A stretch of DNA of 64,000 bases from Thalassospira profundimaris (GTDB lineage: Bacteria; Pseudomonadota; Alphaproteobacteria; Rhodospirillales; Thalassospiraceae). The translations under genes and the position numbers were made by a program. The stretch spans positions 1-64,000 of the forward strand of contig NZ_JPWH01000003.1 of assembly GCF_003326755.1 (NCBI RefSeq), written 5' to 3'. Positions 28,157 through 35,950 of the stretch are shown here, one piece after another (the stretch's first letter is position 1; the number at the start of each line of letters is the position of its first letter). The notes beneath the pieces are model-generated. The model was not told the DNA's origin. It saw only the letters and a list, made by a program, of their open reading frames with translations, and did not search any database.

Positions 28157-29113
28157 CTAACGGTACAAGGCACGATAACGGGCGGGGGACATCCCCGCCT
28201 TTTTTGCGAAAAAGCGCGAAAAATACCCGGCATCCTGATAACCCAGTTCATCGGCGATTTGCTGAATATTGATGTCGGTATAGATCAGCGTGCGCTTCGC
28301 CTCCAGCAACAGGCGATTGTGCAGGACCTCGATGGCAGTTTGTCCGACAATATCCTTGCAAATCCGGTTGAGCTGCGTGGTGGTAACACCGATGTCGCGG
28401 GCGTAATGCTCCAGCGATAAATGCTGGCGGTACCGGGTTTCAATCAGGTTCTGAAACTTGCGAAATTTCGCGTTTTTCTGCTCCTGGCGCGACAGGCGGC
28501 CGTCGCGATGCAATTCGCCATGTCGCCCGGCTTCGAGCAGCAGTAAACCAATAATATTGCGCAATGCAAATAAACGGCCAACGGAATGACCATAATATTC
28601 CTGAACCAGTTGGTGGACCAGAAAATCGGTTGCGCTCTGGTCTGTCAGGTGTTGGGCCATCAGCATGGTTTTGTCATTGGGTGCCCCAGGAGGGGGATTA
28701 TCCTGTTTTTCGGGCAACAAGCAAAGTGGTGTATCAAGGCAACTGTTTAGCCGTGGCACCATTGCCAGAATCTCGCGCACATGGTCATCGGTCAGGGAAA
28801 TAACCCAGCCATCAATATCCTCGCTAAAATGAAATCCATGCACCGTTCCCGGCGGCACGGTTAACAATGTTTGCGGGCCGATGGTGAATTGCCGGTCATC
28901 AAATTCGATCCCGGCCTGCCCGCGCGTGATGAACAGCAACTGAAACAGATTGGCATGACGGTGCGGCTGGATGTGCATGTCATGCAGGCGCGAGCGGGAC
29001 GGGATTGATTCCAGATGAAAAAATTCCGGTTCCTGTTCGACATTGCCGTTCATGGCGATGTTTTCGCCATACAGCCGATAAACCGGAATTGTTTCGCGCG
29101 TCGCAATCATCAT
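28157..29113 (-). CDS. AraC-family regulator, PobR-like
   Basis: A 318-residue regulator. The opening TIPVYRLYGEN resembles PobR/HpaA-type AraC activators of 4-hydroxybenzoate and related pathways. Residues 45-110 form a cupin sensor (MHIQPHRHANLFQLLFI, PPGTVHGF), and the C-terminal ~100 residues have two helix-turn-helix motifs (DIGVTTTQLNRICKDI, ADELGYQDAGYFSRFFAKKAG). It starts 19 bp after the TRAP dctM stop, same strand, so it is probably the last gene of the TRAP operon. It likely senses an aromatic acid taken up by that transporter. Confidence 0.9.
   Translation of the reverse strand: MMIATRETIPVYRLYGENIAMNGNVEQEPEFFHLESIPSRSRLHDMHIQPHRHANLFQLLFITRGQAGIEFDDRQFTIGPQTLLTVPPGTVHGFHFSEDIDGWVISLTDDHVREILAMVPRLNSCLDTPLCLLPEKQDNPPPGAPNDKTMLMAQHLTDQSATDFLVHQLVQEYYGHSVGRLFALRNIIGLLLLEAGRHGELHRDGRLSRQEQKNAKFRKFQNLIETRYRQHLSLEHYARDIGVTTTQLNRICKDIVGQTAIEVLHNRLLLEAKRTLIYTDINIQQIADELGYQDAGYFSRFFAKKAGMSPARYRALYR
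28180..28205 (+). terminator. plus-strand terminator inside the 3' end of the araC gene
   Basis: GGCGGGG (28181-28187) and CCCCGCC (28193-28199) flank a five-base loop and run straight into TTTTTT (28200-28205). It faces the host-attachment gene ending at 28110. Its sequence is simultaneously the codons for KAGMSPAR near the araC C-terminus. Confidence 0.7.
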
Positions 29114-29132
29114 TTTATCTGCTTTGCGTTTT

Positions 29133-30524
29133 TTACCCGCCTAAAAGGGTGGGGACCAGCAATGTCAGGGCCGGGATAAAGACAATCAGGGCAATGCGCA
29201 CAATTTCGGCGGTGAAAAATGGCATCACTCCTTTGAAAGTCTGGCTCATGGGCACACCCTCGGCAAGGGCATTGATGATAAATACATTCAGGCCGACAGG
29301 TGGGGTGATCAAACCCAGTTCCACAACAATCAGCGACAAAATCCCAAACCAGATTTTAAGATCCTCTGCCCCCATGCCATAGGCGGCGGTGGCGGCAGTT
29401 GCAAAATCGCCGCCATTGATATTGACCAGGGCCGGCCAGAAAAACGGGATCACCACGACAATCATGGAAAGGCTTTCCATGAAACAGCCCAGAACAACCA
29501 GGGCCAACAACATCAAAACCATCACCAGCCAGGGGTCCAGGCCGCTATTGGCCGCCGCATTTGCCATAAAGGCTGGCAGCCCGGCCCGGCTGAAAAAGCC
29601 TTTCAGGACTTCTGCGCCCAGCAGGATGAAAAATATCATCGAACTGGTTACGGATGTATCGCGAAGCGCCTGTTTGATGCCGCGCAGATCAAGCCCTTCT
29701 TTCCCGCGCCAGTGCATGACCAGCCCATAGGCCAAAATGGCAAACACACCCACACCTGCCGCCGGGGTCGGCGTAAACAGGCCCGCGCCCAAACCAAGGA
29801 TAATGGCCCCGAAAATCGCCATGACCGGAATCAGGCGTAGCAGGGCCTGTTTGCGCTCTGCCGGGGCCATTGGTTCGGGCAGGGGGGCCAGGTCGGGTTT
29901 CAGGCGCACCTGAATGGCAATCACCAGCATGAAAAAGGCCACTGCGATCAGGCCGGGAATAATAGCTGCCTGAAACATCTGAATGATCGATGCTTCGACC
30001 GTGACCGCATAAATTACAAGGGCCACCGATGGCGGGATCAGAATGCCAAGTGTACCACCCGCCGCCAGCGTGCCAGTGGCAAGGCGCGGCGCATAATTCA
30101 GGCGGCGCAATTCCGGCAGGGCAACACGCCCCATTGTCGATGCGGTGGCAAGGGAGGAGCCGCAAACCGCCCCAAACCCGGCGCAGGCCCCAATGGCTGC
30201 CATGGCAACACCCCCGCGAAAACGGCCCAGAATGGCATTCACTCCCTGAAACAGATCGCGCGACAAATTGGCCTGGCTGGCAAGGTAGCCCATCAGCACA
30301 AATAACGGCACCACCGACAATTCATAATTGGAAACAATGCCCCACAGCAGCGATTTGAATTGCTGTAAATAGGGTTCAAAACGCAAAAACGGGAAAAAGA
30401 TGCTCAGCACAAAATTCCCGCCAATGCCGACGCCGACCATCGCCAGGCCCACCGGAATACGCAGGGCGAGCAGGAAAAACAAAACACCCAGCCCGCCAAT
30501 ACCAATCAATTCGCGCTCAGACAT
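29133..30524 (-). CDS. dctM: TRAP transporter large permease (DctM)
   Basis: A 463-residue DctM-type membrane protein with about 12 helices. Family motifs include GFGAVCGSSLATASTMGRVALPE, GTLGILIPPSVALVIYAV, and the late LITPPVGLNVFIINA. The ATG at 30524 lies inside the end of dctQ (8-bp overlap), so the two are coupled. With DctQ and DctP it forms a sodium-driven importer of organic acids. Next to the pca genes, an aromatic acid such as protocatechuate or 4-hydroxybenzoate is the best guess. Confidence 0.93.
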   Translation of the reverse strand: MSERELIGIGGLGVLFFLLALRIPVGLAMVGVGIGGNFVLSIFFPFLRFEPYLQQFKSLLWGIVSNYELSVVPLFVLMGYLASQANLSRDLFQGVNAILGRFRGGVAMAAIGACAGFGAVCGSSLATASTMGRVALPELRRLNYAPRLATGTLAAGGTLGILIPPSVALVIYAVTVEASIIQMFQAAIIPGLIAVAFFMLVIAIQVRLKPDLAPLPEPMAPAERKQALLRLIPVMAIFGAIILGLGAGLFTPTPAAGVGVFAILAYGLVMHWRGKEGLDLRGIKQALRDTSVTSSMIFFILLGAEVLKGFFSRAGLPAFMANAAANSGLDPWLVMVLMLLALVVLGCFMESLSMIVVVIPFFWPALVNINGGDFATAATAAYGMGAEDLKIWFGILSLIVVELGLITPPVGLNVFIINALAEGVPMSQTFKGVMPFFTAEIVRIALIVFIPALTLLVPTLLGG

Positions 30525-31014
30525 GGGCGTTTCTTTCAAAAATCTGGGTCATGCACACAAGCGCCCACAGGAACATTGCAATAATGCCCGGCACATAAAA
30601 CGGCCAAAGCTGCCAGCCCAGAATGGCCGACATGGCATTGTCGTCATAAACCTCAAGCAAGCCTCGGATCATCATGTATCCCAGAAACAGGGCAAGTGCG
30701 GCCATCAGGGTGGCTGAAACAACATCCACCGCCCGGCCAAACCAGGCGGGAAACAGTTTCATGAATACATCAACGGCAACATGGCCATAACGGGTCTGGC
30801 AATAGGGAAACATCATCAAGGCCGCCGAACTGACAACCAGACTGACAAAATCCTCGTATCCCGGAATGGCCGGAAAACTCGTGCCAAACAGACGGGCAAT
30901 TTTATCAATGGCAAAACCACCAACATTGACAATGGTGACAATGGTAATCAGCAGTGCCAGAATACCGCCCAAGACGGCCAGGATTGATGCAGCTTGAAAA
31001 AGCAGGCGTTTCAT
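30517..31014 (-). CDS. dctQ: TRAP transporter small permease (DctQ)
   Basis: A 165-residue four-helix membrane protein of the DctQ family (YEDFVSLVVSSAALMMFPYCQTRYGHVAVDVF in the middle, matching the family pattern of a conserved Glu followed by a helix and a basic-rich turn). The ATG at 31014 is chosen over a TTG four codons upstream, although neither has a strong ribosome site. It is separated from dctP by a hairpin and overlaps dctM. Confidence 0.88.
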   Translation of the reverse strand: MKRLLFQAASILAVLGGILALLITIVTIVNVGGFAIDKIARLFGTSFPAIPGYEDFVSLVVSSAALMMFPYCQTRYGHVAVDVFMKLFPAWFGRAVDVVSATLMAALALFLGYMMIRGLLEVYDDNAMSAILGWQLWPFYVPGIIAMFLWALVCMTQIFERNAHV

Positions 31015-31038
31015 CGGCAGGGGCAACCTTGCAGAAGG

Positions 31039-31080
31039 AAAACGGGACCATTTAGGATACTGTTATGAATGGCCCCTTTT
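31039..31080 (-). terminator. intercistronic hairpin after dctP
   Basis: On the minus strand AAAAGGGGCCATT pairs with AATGGTCCCGTTTT (one mismatch and one bulge), 5 bp after the dctP stop. It ends in TTTT. It is likely a partial terminator that favours dctP over dctQM. Confidence 0.65.
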
Positions 31081-31085
31081 GTTTC

Positions 31086-32123
31086 TTATTCGTCAGTATG
31101 TTTCAGAACCGCGGCCTTGGCTTCCTCAACCAGTGTATCGGCATTGTCGATGCCTTCGGCCTTGGCTTCCTGAACCCAACGGTCAATGACACCGGCTGAT
31201 GCGTCATCAAATGTCTTTTTCTGTTCCGGCGTCAGTTCAATGATCTGGCCCTTGCCATCGCGAATAAGCTGTTTTCCGGCCTCTTCCACCTTATTCCAGA
31301 CCTCACCGGCATGGGCGTAAAAATCACGACCGGTATTTTCATCAAGGATTTTTTTCAAATCATCGGGCAGGCTTTCATAGCGGTCCCTGTTCATCGCCAG
31401 CAGGAAAACGCTGGTGCCAAAACGGGAATTTTTGCCTTCGCCTTCAACGGCATAGGAAACAAGTTCATTGAGTTTCAGGGGGCCGACAACTTCAAACGGC
31501 ACCATTCCGCCATCGACAACACCCAGCGACATGGCCTGCGTAAGGGCGGGGACAGGCATACCCACAGGTTCAGCCCCCCAGCTTTCAATCACCCAGCTTC
31601 CGGTGCGGGTGGGGGTGCGCAGCTTCAGGCCCTTTACATCGGCGACGGTGTGGACTTCTTTTTTTGTTGTAAAAATGGCCTGGCCGGTATGCACATGCAC
31701 CAGCAGCGGATGAATGTCTTTCAGGTCCGGGGCCAGTTCGTCCATCATGTCATAAATGGCAAGATTGGTTGTCCTTGCATCGCCCAGATGCACGCCTGGC
31801 AGCTCGAATACTTCGGTATGCGGGAAAACGCCTGGCGTATAGCCCGGCAGCGTCCATACAATATCGGCAAGGCCATCACGCACCTGGCGATAAAGCTCCG
31901 GCGGGTTTCCACCCATCGACATGGAGGGGAAAATTTCAAATTTGATCCGCCCGCCAGATTCCTTTTCGATCTTTTGCGTCCAGGGTTCCAGCAGATCCTT
32001 CTGGATCGGGGCCTTGGGGCCCAAAAAATGATGAATGGTTAGCGTGACTTCCTGTGCCTGCGCCCCGAACGAGGCCAGGCTGGCAATGGCAGCCCCCGCA
32101 AACAGCTTTGTAAGGTAATTCAT
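31086..32123 (-). CDS. dctP: TRAP transporter substrate-binding protein (DctP)
   Basis: A 345-residue periplasmic DctP-family protein. The ATG at 32123 has AGGAGG upstream and gives a Sec signal cleaved near residue 24 (FGAQAQ-E). The family region PTRTGSWVIESWGAEPVGMPVPALTQAMSLGVVDGG carries the conserved carboxylate-binding Arg (LKLRTPTR) and the GVVDG segment. It is the first gene of dctP-dctQ-dctM-araC. The upstream gap holds a GTTATG-N24-CATAAC dyad that also occurs before pcaD, linking it to aromatic catabolism. Confidence 0.93.
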   Translation of the reverse strand: MNYLTKLFAGAAIASLASFGAQAQEVTLTIHHFLGPKAPIQKDLLEPWTQKIEKESGGRIKFEIFPSMSMGGNPPELYRQVRDGLADIVWTLPGYTPGVFPHTEVFELPGVHLGDARTTNLAIYDMMDELAPDLKDIHPLLVHVHTGQAIFTTKKEVHTVADVKGLKLRTPTRTGSWVIESWGAEPVGMPVPALTQAMSLGVVDGGMVPFEVVGPLKLNELVSYAVEGEGKNSRFGTSVFLLAMNRDRYESLPDDLKKILDENTGRDFYAHAGEVWNKVEEAGKQLIRDGKGQIIELTPEQKKTFDDASAGVIDRWVQEAKAEGIDNADTLVEEAKAAVLKHTDE

Positions 32124-32173
32124 GTTTCCTCCTGATGTCTCCACAAGGCCTGTTGTGCCAGGCTCCGGGTGCA

Positions 32174-32200
32174 TGTCCGTTCATGAAAAATGACGAACAT
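32174..32200. promoter_or_regulatory. imperfect dyad before dctP
   Basis: TGTCCGTTCAT and ATGACGAACA flank GAAAA; the TCAT/ATGA core (32181-32193) is perfect and the outer arms match with one offset base. It lies 50-75 bp upstream of the dctP start and could be a site for the PobR-like regulator. Confidence 0.35.
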
Positions 32201-32269
32201 TTATTATTGGTGAGTGCCCAGTGACGGTCTTTATATCCCCAGTTTCGCGGATTGTAGTTTGATTGGAAC

Positions 32270-32307
32270 GGTTATGTATAATGATATTGAGGCTGTTATA
32301 CATAACC
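32270..32307. promoter_or_regulatory. 12-bp perfect inverted repeat, candidate PcaQ site (dctP side)
   Basis: GGTTATGTATAA (32270-32281) and TTATACATAACC (32296-32307) are perfect complements with a 14-base spacer. The core is GTTATG-N24-CATAAC. ATAACC is the conserved half of the published PcaQ site in Sinorhizobium (ATAACC-N4-GGTTAA). The same core with the same spacing occurs at 33299-33334 in front of pcaD. Confidence 0.6.
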
Positions 32308-32320
32308 AGATGTTTATGCG

Positions 32321-33253
32321 TTATTGGGTGTTCGTGGCGAGATACCGTGTCGTTTCCTCGCGGATGACATTGATCAGCATTTCCACCGGCGGTGAGGACG
32401 GGGCATCAACCCGGGTCGTCAATCCAACTGGACCGAATGTGTCGCTGGTATCAAAGGGCAGTTCGACGAGCACACCCTCCGCCAGATCGGTCGCAATAAC
32501 CCCGTTTGAAATAATCCAGACTGCATCACTTTCGCGGGTAAAAGCCCGCCCGAAGGTTGTCGAGACGGTTTCAATGCGATCAGGCAGGGCCCCAATGCCA
32601 TTGGCAATCAGCAAACGGTCCACGGCAGGCCGTATGATGGCTGTGGGGGTTGGCACCAGCACGGTGTAATCGCGAATTTTTGTTAAATCGGGGCTTTTAT
32701 CATGCAGCAAAGGATGCCCGGGCCGCACAACCAGTGAAATCTGTTCGGAATAAAGATGCAGAAAGGACAGGCCCGACATTTGATCCGGCTCTGCCAGGCG
32801 TCCAATCACCAGATCGAGTTCGCCCACCCGCAATTGCCCCAGCAAAATGGTGTTAAGCCCGGTAATTACGCGAATAGTGGTCGTATTGCCGAGCGTTTTG
32901 AAGCGTTTCAGGGCTGCGGGCACAATGGTGGCCGCAACGGTGGGCAGCACGCCAATTGTAATGGTCAATCCGCCCTGGGCGCGTACCTGGCTGATACTGT
33001 CCACCCCCTGGCGCAACGCCGTCACACTGGCCCCGGCATAGCGCAAAAAAACCTTGCCATAATCCGTTAAGGCAACACCGCGCTTGGAACGGTCAAACAG
33101 GCGGGCATCCAAATGTTCTTCGAGTTCACGCAGGGTTTTTGAAACGGCGGGCTGGGTGATGGCCAATGTATCGGCGGCCTTGACCACACTTCGCTGGCGC
33201 GCAACCTCCAGAAAGCAGGTCAGGTGACGGAATTTGATGCGATGATCCAGCAT
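32321..33253 (-). CDS. pcaQ: LysR-family regulator PcaQ
   Basis: A 310-residue LysR protein whose opening, LDHRIKFRHLTCFLEVARQRSVVKAADTL, matches PcaQ regulators of protocatechuate catabolism. The helix-turn-helix is AADTLAITQPAVSKTLRELE (residues 26-45). It is divergent from pcaD, the classic PcaQ arrangement in alphaproteobacteria, where it activates pca genes with beta-carboxymuconate-lactone or a related intermediate. The ATG at 33253 is preferred to a frame open to 33316 by homology of the N-terminus. Confidence 0.93.
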   Translation of the reverse strand: MLDHRIKFRHLTCFLEVARQRSVVKAADTLAITQPAVSKTLRELEEHLDARLFDRSKRGVALTDYGKVFLRYAGASVTALRQGVDSISQVRAQGGLTITIGVLPTVAATIVPAALKRFKTLGNTTTIRVITGLNTILLGQLRVGELDLVIGRLAEPDQMSGLSFLHLYSEQISLVVRPGHPLLHDKSPDLTKIRDYTVLVPTPTAIIRPAVDRLLIANGIGALPDRIETVSTTFGRAFTRESDAVWIISNGVIATDLAEGVLVELPFDTSDTFGPVGLTTRVDAPSSPPVEMLINVIREETTRYLATNTQ

Positions 33254-33298
33254 GAAGCGCCCCGTTTTTGCTGCTGATGATCGAAACATAATTAAATA

Positions 33299-33335
33299 GT
33301 TATGCAAAAAGCGCAAATACTCATTTTACATAACC
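33299..33335. promoter_or_regulatory. candidate PcaQ site upstream of pcaD
   Basis: GTTATG (33299-33304) and CATAAC (33329-33334) are separated by exactly 24 bases, with a further C giving CATAACC. It lies 47-83 bp before the pcaD start, right for activation by a LysR protein. The full Sinorhizobium-type ATAACC-N4-GGTTAA motif is not present. Confidence 0.6.
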
Positions 33336-33381
33336 AAAACTCTTTGGGCATGATGCTGCTATCATTTCAGGGTGGACACAT

Positions 33382-34182
33382 ATGACATTAAAAGTTGCCA
33401 AGCTGAACGGAATACACCTGCATTACGCCGATCATGGCAAACAGGACGGGCCGGTTGTGGTTTTTTCAAACTCGCTGGGGACGGACCTGCGCATATGGGA
33501 CGACGTGGTTGCGCATCTGTCGTCCGATTATCGCCTGATCACCTATGACAAGCGCGGGCATGGTTTGTCCGGGATTGGTGATCAGCCCTACAGTATTGAA
33601 CTTCATACGCGCGACCTGCTGGCATTGCTGGATCATTTGCAAATTGACCGGGCCGTGATTTGTGGCCTTTCGGTTGGCGGGATGATTGCCCAGCACATTG
33701 CCGCGATGGCGCCGGACCGCATATCGGGCCTGGTTTTATGTGATACCGCGCCCAAAATTGGCGACGCGGCGGCCTGGAATAGCCGCATTGATGCCATCGA
33801 AAAGGGCGGCATGGAGGCCATTGGCGATGCCGTTATAGCGCGCTGGCTGACCGATGATTACCGCGCCACACAAACGGCCATGACGGCGCTTTATCATACG
33901 ATGCTGGTGCGCTGCCCGGTTGCGGGCTATGGCGGCACCTGTGCTGCCATTCGCGATGCGGATTTGACGGAAAATACCGCCAAAATCGACCTGCCGGTCA
34001 TGTGTGTCGCAGGGTCTGTTGATTTATCCACCCCGCCCGAACTGGTTGGCAAAATGGCGGCGCTTGTCCCCAATGCCGGTTTCACCGTGATCGAGAATGT
34101 CGGCCATCTTCCGCCGGTCGAAACCCCGGACCAACTGGCCGGGATCATTGATACATTTATCAGGGAGAACGGCCTTGGCTGA
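33382..34182 (+). CDS. pcaD: 3-oxoadipate enol-lactonase
   Basis: A 266-residue alpha/beta-hydrolase that opens 3-oxoadipate enol-lactone to 3-oxoadipate. The nucleophile Ser97 is in GLSVGG, with FSNSLGTDLRIWD near residue 30 and YDKRGHGLS around 55, both standard for PcaD, and the catalytic His in ENVGHLPPVETP near residue 246. It is the first gene of the pca operon, with AGGGTGG before the ATG. It overlaps pcaC by 8 bp. Confidence 0.95.
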   Translation: MTLKVAKLNGIHLHYADHGKQDGPVVVFSNSLGTDLRIWDDVVAHLSSDYRLITYDKRGHGLSGIGDQPYSIELHTRDLLALLDHLQIDRAVICGLSVGGMIAQHIAAMAPDRISGLVLCDTAPKIGDAAAWNSRIDAIEKGGMEAIGDAVIARWLTDDYRATQTAMTALYHTMLVRCPVAGYGGTCAAIRDADLTENTAKIDLPVMCVAGSVDLSTPPELVGKMAALVPNAGFTVIENVGHLPPVETPDQLAGIIDTFIRENGLG

Positions 34183-34582
34183 AAACCGGTTTGAACAGGG
34201 GATGAAAACCCGACGGTCCGTGCTGGGCGACCCCCATGTGGATCGGGCCTCGGCCAACATTACGGAACTTGATGATTTTTTTCAGCAATACATCACCGAA
34301 AATGTCTGGGGCGCATTATGGACCAACCCGGCCTTATCACGGCGGGAACGTTCGATCATTACCATCGCGCTGATGGCCGCCCTGGGCCACGAAGAAGAAC
34401 TGGCAATGCACTTGCGGGCAACCGTCAATACCGGTGCCAGCCGGGATGACATTCGCGAAGCCCTGATGCACGTTGCGATATATGCGGGTATCCCGGCAGG
34501 AAATACCGCCTTTCGCATTGCCAAGCAGGTTTTTGCCGAGTTGGATAATCAAAAGCCGGATCAGGGAGAAACACAATCATGA
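34175..34582 (+). CDS. pcaC: 4-carboxymuconolactone decarboxylase
   Basis: A 135-residue enzyme that decarboxylates 4-carboxymuconolactone to the enol-lactone used by PcaD. It opens AENRFEQGMKTRRSVLGDPHVDRA, the typical PcaC N-terminus, and has the AhpD-like helix pair HEEELAMHLRATVNTGASRDDIREAL. The best start is TTG at 34175, with AGGGAG seven bases upstream, inside the end of pcaD. Its stop overlaps pcaH by ATGA. Separate pcaD and pcaC, rather than a fused pcaL, is the alphaproteobacterial form. Confidence 0.95.
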   Translation: MAENRFEQGMKTRRSVLGDPHVDRASANITELDDFFQQYITENVWGALWTNPALSRRERSIITIALMAALGHEEELAMHLRATVNTGASRDDIREALMHVAIYAGIPAGNTAFRIAKQVFAELDNQKPDQGETQS

Positions 34583-35280
34583 GCGGGTTTAAACCGCGTG
34601 ACTGGAGCAGCCACGCCCCTTATATCGCACCCGATTACAAATCCACCATCCTGCGCGGGCCAACCAAACCGCTGATGTCCCTTTCAGGCGGCATATCCGA
34701 AGCCAGCGGCCCGGTTTTTGCCCGTGCCGCCGTTCGTGATCTGGACTGGGATTTAACCCGCAATGGCCGCGTGAATGGCGAACCGATTGGCGAACGCATT
34801 GTTGTGCATGGCAAGGTGATGGACGGGGATGGCCGCCCCGTTCCCCATACCCTGATCGAGGTATGGCAGGCCAATGCCGCCGGGCGGTATGTCCATAAGG
34901 TGGACCAGCACGATGCGCCGCTGGATCCGAATTTTCGTGGTTCCGGCCGCTGCATGAGTGACGAGAACGGCAATTATGTTTTCTATACCATCAAACCGGG
35001 TGCTTATCCGTGGGGTAACCATTTTAATGCCTGGCGGCCCAACCATATCCATTTGTCCCTGTTCGGGCCGGGTTTTGCCACCCGCCTGGTGACACAAATG
35101 TATTTTCCCGGCGATCCGCTGCTGGCGCTCGACCCGATATTTCTGGGCACACCTGACGAAGCCGCGCGCAACCGGCTGATTTCAAAATTCTCGATCGACA
35201 AAACCGAGGAAGGCTTTGCCCTTGGTTATCAGTTTGACATCGTCCTGCGCGGACGTCTTGCCACCCCGATGGAGGATTAA
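34579..35280 (+). CDS. pcaH: protocatechuate 3,4-dioxygenase beta subunit
   Basis: A 233-residue iron(III) dioxygenase subunit. It binds the catalytic iron that cleaves protocatechuate to 3-carboxymuconate. Visible ligands are Tyr in GRYVHKVDQ, Tyr in GAYPWGNHFNAWRPNHIH and the two His of that HIH. The N-terminus (YIAPDYKSTILRGPTKPL) is typical of PcaH. Translation is coupled to pcaC by ATGA and pcaG follows after 3 bp. Confidence 0.97.
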   Translation: MSGFKPRDWSSHAPYIAPDYKSTILRGPTKPLMSLSGGISEASGPVFARAAVRDLDWDLTRNGRVNGEPIGERIVVHGKVMDGDGRPVPHTLIEVWQANAAGRYVHKVDQHDAPLDPNFRGSGRCMSDENGNYVFYTIKPGAYPWGNHFNAWRPNHIHLSLFGPGFATRLVTQMYFPGDPLLALDPIFLGTPDEAARNRLISKFSIDKTEEGFALGYQFDIVLRGRLATPMED

Positions 35281-35283
35281 GCC

Positions 35284-35871
35284 ATGACATATGGAGAAAC
35301 CCCGTCGCAAACGGTTGGGCCTTATTTCGCCTATGGCCTGACGCCGGGGCAATATGGCTATGATTTTAGTGATATTGCCAACCACATTGTGGCCGGGCCG
35401 GATGCCAAAGGTGAACATATTCGCATTATCGGCCAGGTTCTGGACGGCGAGGGTATGCCGGTTTCCGATGCCATGATCGAAATCTGGCAGGCGGATCATG
35501 AAGGTGTCTACCGCACCGAACCGGTCAGCATTGAAAATGCCGGTTTTCGGGGGCTGGGGCGTTGTGGCACCGGAACGGATGCGCAAAATCGCTTTGTTTT
35601 TGAAACCATCAAGCCCGGATGTGTTGTTGACGCGACGGCACCTTTCATCAATGTCACGGTGTTTATGCGCGGGATGCTGGTGCATGCCTTTACCCGGCTG
35701 TATTTCGACGATGAAGCGGCGGCAAATGCCCGGTGCCCGGTTTTGCAGTCCGTCCCGGCGGATCGCCGCGATACCCTGATTGCCAAACGCGCAGACACGG
35801 CAACCGGGCCGGAATATTGCTTTGACATTCATATGCAGGGCAACCGCGAAACCGTGTTTTTCGACGTTTAA
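35284..35871 (+). CDS. pcaG: protocatechuate 3,4-dioxygenase alpha subunit
   Basis: A 195-residue partner of PcaH. It has the TPSQTVGPYFAYGL opening common to intradiol dioxygenases and the IEIWQADHEGVYRTE segment, but not the full iron-ligand set, as expected for the alpha chain. It follows pcaH by 3 bp so the two are made together. A weak TTGGGG/CCCCAA hairpin (35884-35920) follows before pcaI. Confidence 0.96.
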   Translation: MTYGETPSQTVGPYFAYGLTPGQYGYDFSDIANHIVAGPDAKGEHIRIIGQVLDGEGMPVSDAMIEIWQADHEGVYRTEPVSIENAGFRGLGRCGTGTDAQNRFVFETIKPGCVVDATAPFINVTVFMRGMLVHAFTRLYFDDEAAANARCPVLQSVPADRRDTLIAKRADTATGPEYCFDIHMQGNRETVFFDV

Positions 35872-35950
35872 CGCCTTTTTTGGTTGGGGGTAGTTACGCA
35901 TCTCAGGATGGCTGCCCCAAGGATTTCTTTTGACCCGGGAGAGTGTTTCT

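Noticed and set aside
33329-33350. Canonical Sinorhizobium-type PcaQ site (ATAACC-N4-GGTTAA) before pcaD
   Set aside because: Only the ATAACC half is present; the second half matches at about one of six positions, so I report the wider inverted dyad instead.
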